This document shows positions 48,101-58,584 of a stretch of DNA of 64,000 nucleotides, piece by piece; the stretch's first letter is position 1, and each line of letters starts with the position of its first letter. The position numbers and the translations under genes were made by a program. Below the pieces are notes generated by a model. The model made no database searches, was not told the origin of the DNA, and saw only the letters and a program-made list of their open reading frames with translations. Source of the stretch: Apus apus (Eukaryota; Chordata; Aves; Apodiformes; Apodidae); the NCBI RefSeq assembly GCF_020740795.1, contig NC_067293.1:20340378-20404377 (forward strand), in the 5' to 3' direction.

Positions 48101-51100
48101 AGTTAACAAGCTCATTAGTTCATTGGACAAGTTTGCATAAGGTATGCTGTTCCTCCAAAACCAGGTTGCCACAGTGAGCTACGTCTTCATTAGCTCTTTC
48201 CAGTTTTCTTCTGTACATGCAGGCCTTGTCTGACTTTTTTCTGCAGATATTTATCCTCTGTTGGCACATTGCAGCCCATAATATCCTGCCTGCCAGAGAA
48301 AGAGACTATCATGATACATCATGTTGACATTTGAACTGCAGAATCTTTAGAACATCATAATGTGGTATCTGCATTGCCCAAGTTAATAAAAGCTCAGGAC
48401 AGGCTTGAGAGTCACAATTGTGTTTTGATTGATTCTTTGCTGAGTGTCTCTGCTCAGACTCACAATTGATTAAATTGTAGAGTCATAGAATCATGGAATG
48501 GTTTGGGTTGGAAGGGACCTTAAAGATCATCTAGATCCAACCCCCCTGCATGGGCAGGGACACCTCCAACCAGACCAGGTTGCTCCAAGCCCCATCCAAC
48601 CTGGCCTGGAACACTTCCAGAGATGGAGCTTCCACAGCTTCTCTGGGCAGCCTGTTCCAGTGTCTCACCACCCTCATAGTGAAGAATTTCCTCCTGATCA
48701 CTAACCTAAATCTCTCTTCTTTCAGTTTAAAACTGTTACCCCTTGTCCTCTCACTGCAAGCCCTTGTAACAAATACAGTTGTACAGCTGCCTTTCGGGCT
48801 CAGGCCTCTGCTCTTCCCAGATGCTGCAATCACTGACTTGCCTTGGCTTGCTCACCTGTGGCATCCTGCATCCCAGGAGTGTTGCACTGGGTGGAGCAGT
48901 CTAGATGGAAAGACAAAAGCTCTGGTTAGTGCCAAGGACATTCATAGGAAACTACTGAATGGGTTGGCAAAACACAGTACTTCTTGCACAGAAAATATTA
49001 GTGGTTTTTTGCTCAGTGTAGATTAGCTTTTCTGGCTCTTTTACTGCCTGGAATGGAGTCGTATTGCTGGACTTACTGTAAACTGTATTTCAAGCCTCCA
49101 ATAGGAATGCAAGTTTGAATACAGGGCTTCCTGTATCTCTTCCTTTGTACTGTTAGCTCTGCTGGTCTGCTCCAGTCTGACACTATCACTTAGTTAGAAA
49201 CAGGAGAGCAATTCCTTGCACTTGGGCAGAATGTTTTCCCCACTGAGAGGTGCTGTGCTGAAGAGAAATCAGACAGCTGTAGATTTCATTGGGGATACAG
49301 CTCATGTACCTTAGCATAAAGTATTGTCTGCAAAGCATCTAAAAATGCAGACACAGAGAAGTCATTCAGCCCATCCTTTGTAAAACATTTGGGTTATGTT
49401 AAGAATGTGGTTAGTAGTTCTGTGATTACATAAAAATTGTCTTCTGTTTCATCATGAAGTGATGAGATGTTATTTGATAGCACCCTAGGTCCATTTCTGA
49501 CCATCTCATTCCCCTTTGAGAAAAAGGGATTAGTGAGTCAGCCTGCATGGAAGTTATCTGGCACTTCAGGGGGCTATTCCCAGACGTTTTCACCTGCCTC
49601 TTGCAATCCAGTGGAATAATAAGAGGAAACCATAGCATGCTGTATATTGGAAGGGACAGCTGGTGGCTGTCTGGTGCAACTGCACTTGGCTCAGTTCTGG
49701 TCAGTACTTGGCCAAATGATGTTTAATGTTATGCCCACAAAACCTGGATATGTGATACAGATGTGTGATGAAACAGAGCTCTCTTTGTCAAAATCCTGAG
49801 TTGTGTGTTAGCCCTCAGTGCCATCACTACAGAGAGAGCTGCTGGAGGAACTGGAACATTTGAATGTGGAAGTGCAGGGAGGAGGGAGTGAGCTTTTTGC
49901 TTTCTGATGATTCTTTCACCATCATTTGAAGAGGTGGCATTCATGGATTCTGCTGTGGACAGAACAGCAGAATGAACTCTGACTTTCTGGAGACAAGTCT
50001 CCATAATTTTGGAATGTCACTGAGTGGTGAGTTAAAGGAGGAAGGACTAGTATAGGAAGCAGTTCAGGTTGTGTGGGACAAATTTCAAATCGAGTAGGGT
50101 GCGTCTGCCCCCTCACCCCTGTCACTTACTGGGAATTGGTTACTCCTGTGCTGTCTGATTTACCCACTCCCAAAAGGAATATGATCACCCCGCTCTTACT
50201 CCACTGTCGTGGTTTGGTTTTGGCTGGTGTCTCACTCTGACAGTAGAGGGCAAGCTTCACCAGAGCTGCCAGGGGGAGCCGCTAGGGAAGGCCATTTTCA
50301 GTCGGTGCTCGGGTCTTTATCATGAATTACAACGGTGCCTCTACTGGCTACGTGTGCCAAATGCTAATTGCATATTTTCATTGACATCTTGCTTTTTTCA
50401 TACAGTTGGCACCATCCTAAGGACTGTCACCAGTAGCATTTGTGGTGGTTTGCAATACATAAGATTTAGTGTAACCTGATCTTCTAATGCAGTACCTGTT
50501 CTGCAGACTATCGTCACAGTTTCTGTAGAAGGCTGTATGGAAGGCACTGTTGGTAGTAAAGCATGTGTAACCTGGTCCTATTTTAGGTCTCTGCAGTAAG
50601 AACTGAGGATCTCAAGGTCTGTACGGAGGATTTGCACAAAGTACTTTCTGAAGTCCAGGAGATGAGAGAGCAGCAGAACAACATGGATGTCAGGCTGGCC
50701 AACATGAAGAGGTAGACTCTGTCTGTTTCAGAGGCACTTACACACTGACTGTTGCTTATATCTAATGGAGCTTTACTCTCCATGTGGGATTCATTAGAAC
50801 TGGAAACTGGTGGAGCTGTATTCTTTTCTAAGAAACCCCATTCCCTCCCAGCATTCTGAATTTCGCTTGTTCTCATAATTTGGTAACAGACCAGAAATTA
50901 AGAATGGGAGTTTGTTGACTGTCTTGAGATTTCATTTTCGTTGCCATCACCTGTAGTAGTTTTTAGGGAGATCAAAGTGTTTCCTTTTCTAAACATAAAA
51001 CAGGGTTAGGAGAGAGGGAGTGAGGGAGAGAGAATTAGTGTTTGGTTTTCTTTCTAATTGGAAGTGGACTTTGCATATCCTTATCTCTGTTCCCTCAGGT

Positions 51101-54100
51101 TCCTTTTGTAGAGATGCTGGTAATTCATTCAGATCATCGGTATGCAAGCAGGTATCAGCCAAAGTTCAGGAGATATCTTGGCTCCACTCCCTCTGTTCCT
51201 TAAAAAAAAAAAAAAAAAGAGACAAAAAAAGTGCAAACACAAACTTTTCACTGTTCTGAGGTGGTCTGTGTTACACTCAGCCTGTTTCCAAACACCAAGT
51301 CTTTATTCTAAGTCTCTGAGGCTTTGCAAGAATACTTCACATTGAGATCATTGGTGGAGCAGCAAAGGATGAGAATGTCCTTATTAGTAAGTGTTTGGTC
51401 CTGCCTGATGGAAAATAGAGTTAATTTAACCCAGAGTTTATACTAGTGGATCAGATTAACTGATCATTAGTTATCCAGGGAAGTAATGTTGCCATTGGTC
51501 CTGCAAGGTACTGTGAAAGTTTGAAAGCTGTAAAACTAAAGCATTTAAAGTAAACTCTGTTCATCCTCTGTCTTCTGATTTATTCTGCATTGCAGAGAAA
51601 ATAAGGCCCTGTGGAAAGAAGTGGCAGTTCTAAGGCAGAAGCACAGTCAACAACAGAAGCTGCTGTCTAAGGTACCATTGCAGCATCTTCAGTGCTACCA
51701 TCCTTATTCCTGCCTCTGTGACACCTGATGGCATTCTTTGCTTATGTAGAATGACAAATGACACAGCGCTGAACAGGCTGTATTCATTCAGCATACAGAA
51801 AGTGTTCACAGTTCCTAAGTGTCCCAGAAATAGCTCAGCAAAGAACCATGAGCAGAGTACTAAGGAAAAGTTGTAGTGAAAAGGATTTCAATCTGTTTGA
51901 AATCTCAGTCAATCTTACATGGGGAGAAATCAGTAAATCCAGGTGACTTGGGGTGAATGTGGGGCTGGAGGCAGTGCATGGTAACAGGAGCCTAAAACAA
52001 GAGATGGTAGGGACATGGAATGGAGTCTGTGAAAGATCTTTGACTTAGATCACTCAAGAAGTCAACTTGGAACCCAGAAACTGTAGGAGCTTCTGCACTG
52101 GAACTGATTTCCTCTGATTTATCCCTCAGCTGTTTCTGGTCTGGAATCCTCGAGTGACTTGTGGTGTTATATTACATTAAAAAAAAAACAACAAACCCAG
52201 ACAAAAAAACAACTGGGGAAGTTGGATAAGTGGGAAGTGGGATCATTTTTCAATGCTGTTTGTAACTTACACTTTGAGTTTTAAGACAAACACAAATGGA
52301 TTTTTAATTTACCTATCAATTTCAATGACAATTGAATTTCCTTATGACATTTCCTTATGAATTTCCAATGACAATTTCAATTTCCTTAATTTTGTATTAC
52401 TTCTAAATTAATAATTCAATGTTAGGATTGCTATGCTGACCACTTGGTTTTGTTTGTTTTGTTTTTCACTTTTAGATTCTTCAATTTATACTAAGTTTGA
52501 TGCGAGGAAATTATATTGTTGGGGTCAAAAGAAAAAGGTAATTACTGGATAGGTCACGAATCGGTGTCAGATGTGAATTTTAGGGATAAATCAGCTTCTG
52601 GAAGCAAGATACTTTTCTTAAAGTGTCTAAAGAAGCTTTTGATCACTTGTATTTTTGTTCAAATTTGAGAAAGCTAATGGAAATTGAATAAAGCATGAAA
52701 TAAAGGTTTCCTCTCCGCTAAAGAAAAAGAGGTGGAAAGAGAATACCTTTTACATTTGGAAGAGCACTGTTCCCAAGAATGGTAACTCGTGAAGCAGACC
52801 AATGTGACTTACTCAAGATGAAAAGCATGTTCAGAAGGCAGCCTGCCTGCATTACACTTCATGAAAAACATTTCCAAAAGGCAGTTTCTTGCTGCAGAGT
52901 CCTGTACTAAAGCCCTGCTTTGCCCCAGGTCTCTGACGGACGCCGCGGGTGCCTCCCCCTCCAAGTACAGTCGTCAGTACGTTCGCATCCCAGTGGAGAG
53001 CAGCCAAGCTGTAAGTCTGTCCAGGGAAAGAGACGGGGCTGGATAGGATGAGACACAGTGATCTCAAAGCCTTTCTTACAACTGTTAATACCCCGATCTT
53101 ACACAGAAGTGCACTTGGGTTTGGAATGGGCAGCTTTAAAGCATTGCTCTGTCTGTAACATCATGCAGACTGGTGGGACTAGTCAGAGATTAAATCTGAG
53201 CAGGAACCAGGAGTTGCAAGAAGAATGAAGCTTCAGCATCCATAAATCAGACCTTTTGCTTGACTTGTTCTGTTTGCTGTATCCTGCAGGTGGCTTTTTC
53301 TGAACATGATGCAGATGATGAGGATGGAAATGGAACAGGTCTCATAATTCGGGATATCACAGACACTCTGGAAAATGCCCCTGACGGCCTCCTTGCTGTG
53401 GCACACACCAGTGGCAGAGCCAGGTACCCCTGAAGGGTGTGGAAGGATTTACTCCTAGGTTACCTAGGTAGTTGTGTTAGTGTAAGTGATCCATGGAATT
53501 CTAGGAACGAGCCTCTCTGAATTTTTACTCTGCAGGCTGACAGTTTTACAGCATGTCATGGTCAGCAAAGTTTTTTAAGAGCTCATGTCTCCTCAAGAGT
53601 GCCTGAAGGCCTGTTGAGCTACTTGGCACTAGATGTTTGGTTTGCTGAGGCTTTTCTGTCTGTTTAACAAATAGGCACATACTTAATTTTTTCGACTGAA
53701 CAGGGACCTGAATGCATGCATAGTTTACTAATAAACAAACCAAAATGTGTAGTTTTATCTTCAGTTTCAGTGCTACACTCCCTAATATTATGCTGAGAGT
53801 CACTGAAGGGGAGACATTCTTTTATGGGACTTCAGATTCTTAGGAAAACCTGTTTAATTGTTAACACCCAGAGTGTAATATGGACAAATTTGGAATCTTC
53901 TATTTCCTGAGACACTGATATGAGTTTCCCTCCTCCCTAATGTCCATGTACTATTATGCTGCCTTTGGTAAGCTGTAAGAAGAGATTTTTCACCTGCCTT
54001 TTGGAAGGCGCTTTCCATCTTTTTCTAAAGACCAGTTTATTGTTTGAACCCTTGAATGGCTTGACCTTATTAGGTATTAAGGTTTGAGATGCTAAACAGT

Positions 54101-57100
54101 GTGTTATTTCTCTTTGGGTCACATTTTAGAGAGACACAGGCAGCTCTGGATCCTGGCTTACCTATTCGTCAAGTCTTGCAGCCAAATGAGTTAAATTGTG
54201 CAGAACCTATGCCATCAGTTCATGCAAATGAAGTCAGCAAATCCAGTGACAGGGGAAACGCTGCAGTGGAACTCCATTCCACACAGCAGAGTGCCCCAGA
54301 AGACCCCGTGTCAGTGATTGACTCCATCTTGAATGAGAACAACTCTGGAAACCAAAGTGATCCATTACTGGACAGGTATTAACATGGTTCTGGAAACTGT
54401 TAAGCTGTCATCATCTTGTGGGATCTTGTCAAAGCTTTAGGGGATGTGTTTAGCAGAGCATAGTGAATTAGGATTTTAAATGTCTTTGATTAAGTGAGTT
54501 TTCTGCCCCATTGATGGTGGGTCTTGAAAAACAAAGTGTTACCATCATACCCTAGAAGCAGGGCCAGTTCATCTGTCACATCTCTAATGATGAGCGAGCC
54601 TGACTTCTGATGTCAGTCTGAGAGCTGGTGAGGTCAGTCTGGCACATCAGCCCTGGCATGGCAGCTGCTGGTGCTGCCAAGTGCCACCAAGCAACAGCCT
54701 AAGGCTGGGGCTCAGGAGGGCTCCATGTGCTGCTGTGTTTGAGAACTGGGTCTCGGCTTGTACCTGTGGTAGCCTGATGTTGTTTTGCTGTTTCTGCCCT
54801 CATCTGTGCAGAGGTTTCACTTGTGCTTGTTAGATCAGACAATGTGGCACAACCTGATGTTTCCCAGTAGGCAGCCTTTCTTCAGATCCATGTTATTCCC
54901 AGCCATTTGCTGATCACTTATAAGTGAAGGCCATCAGACCTTAGTTTAAACAGATACTGGTATGTAGGCTGGGATCTGAGAACATTCAAAAGTATTAAAA
55001 TGAAGAAGGAAGTAGGTGTGGAAGGAGAACCTGCTTTTTGTCATGATGGCTACTGCTGTATTGCTGTTCAGTCTTACTTGCCCCTGTCCTGTAGAGTTGG
55101 GCTGTGAGCAGTGAGGCAGGAATACAGCTTCATCCATTGGTCAATGAGCTGTTCTGGGTTGTGACCACCTGGCTCCTGGTGCCAAAGAAGGCCCTAAGTG
55201 CCCCACTGTTCCTTACAGAACTGTATAATTTTGTCTTTTTAGAGAAGAAATTCAGGATTTTCTTAATTGCATTGATGCCAGCCTTGAAGAGCTTCAAGCA
55301 ATGTTATCTGGGAAGCAGTATAACTTTGGTTCCGAAGCCTTCACCGATGTGAGTGTCTTTCCACTTTTTCTGATTCCTGAACAGTACCTGTTAGGTTGCA
55401 CCATGAAATTTGACTGATTTATTCTATGTTGGAATGGGCAAAAGGGGGAGAAATCCTGAAAAGCAGATAGTAATGGACAGAATGCTACACAACCCTATTC
55501 AGATCATGTAGTATTTTTGTTATACGTAACTCAAGGGGAAAAGAAAAGGGAAAAAAATTGTCTCACTTCTCAAGCCTTTTTCCCATATCATCACATCCTG
55601 ATTATGTGTTTAATTATGGAATGAAACTCAGCCATACACCTGGGATCACTGTCCTTTTCTTCTCATGTGACCTCTGTTTACTGGCACAGGTTGTAAGTAT
55701 GTTGCTGTAGGCCTGTGGAGGAGCCACATCCCTGTGCTTCACAGCATGGAGAGGTGGGCTGGATCCTGCAGTCCTTTCAGGAGCTCTCTGAAGTTTCACT
55801 GTGAGAACCTTATTATATGACATGTGATCTGTTTTTATTTTCAGACACTTAATCCTGAGCTGCCAGCCCTGGATATGAGCTTGATGGAAACTTCTCCTGG
55901 TATGGAAAATGTAAGAGTAAGATTTGCTTTTGTGATGGGGAGGGTTAATACCATGTTGAGAGCTAAATTTTGACAGATGCAGTTTGAGAGTAGGGACTGG
56001 ATTGATAGCACAGGATGAAATTTTTATCTAATCCTTCTGCCTTAATGTTTCCAGTTACCACTCTTGGCATATACGAATTTAAGAGGGTTCTCAAGATAAT
56101 TTCAAGTCTTACATTCCTAGCTACAGTAACACACTCAGTGGCTGATTTAAAGTAGCACTGTGCTTTGAGTAACATGTTCTTTGCTTTCTGAATACACCTG
56201 AGAACATAAGGGAGAGGGAAACAAATTGGTGTCTGTTGAATCAGCTGTCTGTACTGAAGAATTTTTTTATTCCCATCTATTACTTCTGTACCTTCTGTTC
56301 AGAATGAGAAGGCAAGAATTTCTTGCCTTTTTTGGATCTTAAGGGTGTGAGAACAATTTCTTGTCATGTTTCTCCAAGCCTCAGGGATTCCCATGATGTC
56401 TTTGAGCCAAATAATAACTAGGTCTGGGGTTACAGTTCAGAAGAGATTGTGTGCCTTCAGTCTGACTGGAGACTGAAGGAAAAGTGCTAAATGAAAAATA
56501 TAATGCAATATACTGTATTTATTCTGAACATGTCTAATATGGAATTTCCTCAGAGGGCATAAAAAAGTTCATTGCAAATTTACATCTCTTGATCCAGTTC
56601 CTAAAATTAACTCATGTTTAAAAAAAACAAAACCAAAACCTTGTAAGTGTAATTTATTTTGTAGTCCTGAAACCATATTTATACTAGGACTTCCCTGTCA
56701 TAAGAGCTTAAACAACAATTGAGGTAATGCAGCTGTGTTCAAGCAGTGCTTACAAAATGTAATTGTATTGATGAAGGAATCTTTAAGGAGGCTATTCACA
56801 CAGGACAGACTATAACAAAGCTTCTGGTTTAGAAGGCAAAATAAGTATTTGCTAGTCAGAAGCTTGTTTGGCCTTAAAAAGTGGAGTCTGTGTATATGTC
56901 ACCATGCCTTCCTCACAGGGCTCCTATGTACCAGCTCTCATGTGCAACAGGGCTCAGTGGTCAACTGCTGGATTCCTCTTCCCTCCTTTCACCTTTGGTT
57001 GTGCTGGCCAGTGAAGATGTGGGGGTTGTTGTTAAGCATCCTGTCTAAATCTCTGTCCCTTTTGCTTCAGATGGCAGACTTGGCAGAGGGCACTGAAGAT

Positions 57101-58584
57101 CTGGGAGCGAGCGAGCGAGAAACAGCAGGAAGCAAAGGTGAGCAGGAAGGAACACTGAGAGTTCCAAACTTTTCCCAAACTGTGTATTGAAATGGAATTT
57201 TTGCATCATGTTGAGGCTTTATCTCCTTCCTTGGGCTTCACATTTTTTAGAAGACTGGGATGTCGACCTAGCCCCGGAGGAGCCCTGCAGATCTGGGCCA
57301 GGTGTCCAGGGCCTGGCTCCAGGAGTCACCCCAGGCCCCGGGAGCAGCGGCGAATCTGTGGGCGGCCCTGCAACTTCCCGCCCCTTTCCCGTAGGGAACA
57401 GGGCTTCAGTGCACTGGGAGCTGGACAGGCAGTGAGCCAGAGCTTTCACTGTCTCAGGGACGTTTTCCCCCCTAAAGATCCTTCAATGCATAGAGCTGAG
57501 CTCTCTTTGGCAGCCTGACTGAATCAGTCAGTGTAATACACAGATTTACGGGGAACAAGGTTTGGTGAAGTTGAGGCTGAGGGCAGAAGCAGAGGTCCTT
57601 TAATTTTAGTGAGAGCTGTTCATCCTCTGGCTGCCTGACAAAGAAGTGAGGATTCTGTTGAGTTCAGGTGGGCCCCAGAGGTCTGAAAGTCAGTCAGCAG
57701 ATCTAGGAGCAGTGATAATGTAGCTCCTGGAGAGAGTCCAGGGAAGGGCCACAAGGTGATCAGAGGGCTGGAGCACCTCTCCTATGAAGACAGGCCGAGA
57801 GAGTTGGGGCTGTTTCACTGGTGATGATGAAGCTGTGCCTCAATCTTAAGAGGCCCCATCCTATGCCCTATGGTGGTGTTAACCGTTTCCCTTTTCTTAC
57901 ACGTGACAGAGGGCCACACAGGGAGCAGAACTGCAAATGTCCTTGTGGAAGTATCTCCTATGGGCTACAATGCCCCAAAGATGCAGTGCTCCTCCTCTTC
58001 CTGCCTCAGTGCTGCCCTTGCATGCTGAGTGTGTTAGGGGCCTAAGGTGGGTGCCAGACCCTAATCAGAAAAGAGGCAGGAGCCTTAGCTCCCCTCCTGC
58101 AGCTGTGGGTGCAGCCTTGCCAGAGCTCAGCTGCGTGGGTTCCTTTAGTGAGACAGGTTTTGAAACAGCCTCTCCAATTTTCCTTGTCTTGAATAAGAGG
58201 CTACACTTCTGTGACAGAAAGCCTGGAGTTTCAACTGTGTGTTTTCCCTCAGATATGCAGCTGATACAGTACAGGGCCAATCCTCTGCTTTCATTATTTG
58301 AAGAGCTACCTTCAAGTGAAGCTGCAGAGAAGACAGATGATCCCAAAGACCTTCTGCTGCCCCTTGCAGAGGAGAAACCTGCTCTTCACCCTCCATCAGG
58401 CAGTGGAACTGTCTTGCCATTGGCAGCTTCAGCAAGCCAGGCTGAGCCTCTGGATGCTCTGGGAATGGGTGATCCACCTCTCCTCTCAGAAGATGGGAAT
58501 GGAGAGTATAAACTGTTTCCACTCTTGCTCCTCAGTCCTGTTGCTAACTTCATAGAAGAGGCCTCTGAGATAGAAACTTCTTGA
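45063..58584 (+). CDS. HSF3: Heat shock factor 3, stress-responsive transcription factor
   Basis: HSF3 trimerises under proteotoxic stress, enters the nucleus and binds nGAAn heat-shock elements; in birds it is a major heat-shock activator (established). Thirteen exons join in one frame to 547 residues. Order: winged-helix DNA-binding domain (about 14-116, with [15 protein letters not shown] and [14 protein letters not shown]), HR-A/B leucine zipper (about 128-200), a basic NLS VGVKRKRS, a middle regulatory region, HR-C zipper (about 361-380, [20 protein letters not shown]), and an acidic/hydrophobic C-terminal activation region ending [12 protein letters not shown]1 and HSF2 are alternatives, but HR-A/B and C-terminal sequence and the HEPH neighbour fit HSF3. 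The start ATG has A at -3 and sits in the CpG island. No frame breaks, unlike the human HSF3 locus, which is a pseudogene. Confidence 0.95.
45234..45284 (+). repeat. Tandem repeat, 17 bp x 3
   Basis: Three exact head-to-tail copies of CGGCTGGAAGGGCCCCG in HSF3 intron 1, within the CpG island, 60 bases past the exon 1 donor. Confidence 0.97.
45939..46047 (+). CDS. HSF3: HSF3 exon 2 (DNA-binding domain)
   Basis: Residues 38-74: [36 protein letters not shown]. It contains the recognition helix (SSFIRQLN). Acceptor TTTCCTAG, donor GTAAGC. Confidence 0.97.
47574..47701 (+). CDS. HSF3: HSF3 exon 3 (DNA-binding domain end)
   Basis: Residues 74-116: [43 protein letters not shown]. Acceptor CTCTCTCCAG, donor GTACAG. 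Confidence 0.97.
48061..48076 (+). repeat. Poly(A) tract
   Basis: Sixteen consecutive A in HSF3 intron 3. Confidence 0.95.
48479..48775 (-). mobile_element. CR1 LINE 3' fragment
   Basis: Begins with inverted tail GAGTCATAGAATCATGGAATG and conserved 3' UTR, and continues into the end of ORF2. Antisense to HSF3 in intron 3. 5'-truncated. Confidence 0.9.
50205..50330 (+). mobile_element. Possible LTR remnant
   Basis: TGTCGTGGTTTGGTTTTGGC resembles the 5' edge of an avian LTR family also seen near 62.43 kb. Only the edge is similar; no second LTR, target duplication or internal region is visible. Weak call. Confidence 0.3.
50587..50711 (+). CDS. HSF3: HSF3 exon 4 (HR-A/B zipper start)
   Basis: Residues 117-158: [40 protein letters not shown]. 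Heptad hydrophobics of the trimerisation coiled coil are visible. Acceptor TCCTATTTTAG, donor GTAGAC. Confidence 0.96.
51202..51218 (+). repeat. Poly(A) tract
   Basis: Seventeen consecutive A, followed by GAGACAAAAAAAG, in HSF3 intron 4. Confidence 0.95.
51596..51671 (+). CDS. HSF3: HSF3 exon 5 (HR-A/B zipper)
   Basis: Residues 158-183: [26 protein letters not shown]. Acceptor TTCTGCATTGCAG, donor GTACCA. Confidence 0.96.
52476..52537 (+). CDS. HSF3: HSF3 exon 6 (zipper end, NLS)
   Basis: Residues 184-204: [20 protein letters not shown]. Acceptor TTTTCACTTTTAG, donor GTAATT. The basic cluster KRKR spans the next junction. Confidence 0.95.
52929..53010 (+). CDS. HSF3: HSF3 exon 7
   Basis: Residues 204-231: [28 protein letters not shown] serine-proline site lies just after the NLS. 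Acceptor CTTTGCCCCAG, donor GTAAGT. Confidence 0.95.
53290..53423 (+). CDS. HSF3: HSF3 exon 8
   Basis: Residues 232-276: [39 protein letters not shown]. Acidic linker of the regulatory region. Acceptor GTATCCTGCAG, donor GTACCC. Confidence 0.95.
54130..54375 (+). CDS. HSF3: HSF3 exon 9
   Basis: Residues 276-358: the largest internal exon, from [20 protein letters not shown] to [20 protein letters not shown] and PLLDR. Acceptor CACATTTTAG, donor GTATTA. Confidence 0.95.
55243..55348 (+). CDS. HSF3: HSF3 exon 10 (HR-C)
   Basis: Residues 358-393: [38 protein letters not shown] is the zipper that folds back on HR-A/B and holds the resting monomer. Acceptor TTGTCTTTTTAG, donor GTGAGT. Confidence 0.96.
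55845..55910 (+). CDS. HSF3: HSF3 exon 11
   Basis: Residues 394-415: [22 protein letters not shown]. Resembles the PDMSLPD-type segment after HR-C in HSF1. Acceptor TTTATTTTCAG, donor GTAAGA. 66 nt, phase 0 both ends, so skippable in frame. Confidence 0.93.
57071..57137 (+). CDS. HSF3: HSF3 exon 12
   Basis: Residues 416-438: [22 protein letters not shown]. Acidic. Acceptor TTTTGCTTCAG, donor GTGAGC, phase 1 out. Confidence 0.92.
57251..57435 (+). other. HSF3: Possible alternative HSF3 exon
   Basis: Behind a strong acceptor (GCTTCACATTTTTTAG), a GC-rich segment continues the exon 12 frame for 61 codons, beginning [17 protein letters not shown], and then stops. As a terminal exon it would give a protein of 498 residues. 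A CAGGTGTCC donor after 51 nt (57251-57301) would instead give a frame-preserving cassette before exon 13. No transcript evidence is available. Confidence 0.4.
57715..57822 (+). mobile_element. Short CR1 LINE fragment
   Basis: GGAGAGAGTCCAGGGAAGGG through GAGAGTTGGGGCTGTTTC matches the CR1 ORF2 C-terminal nucleotide sequence seen in other copies here. Both ends are truncated, so it was probably broken after insertion. Lies in HSF3 intron 12. Confidence 0.75.
58253..58584 (+). CDS. HSF3: HSF3 exon 13 (C-terminal activation region, stop)
   Basis: Residues 438-547: [49 protein letters not shown] and final ASEIETS, then TGA. Acidic and leucine-rich, like HSF activation domains. Acceptor GTTTTCCCTCAG. 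The open frame extends upstream of the acceptor by chance. Confidence 0.93.

Noticed and set aside
57937..58252. Upstream extension of the open frame of HSF3 exon 13
   Set aside because: It lies before a strong acceptor, is not HSF-like, and the joined frame needs the start at 58253.
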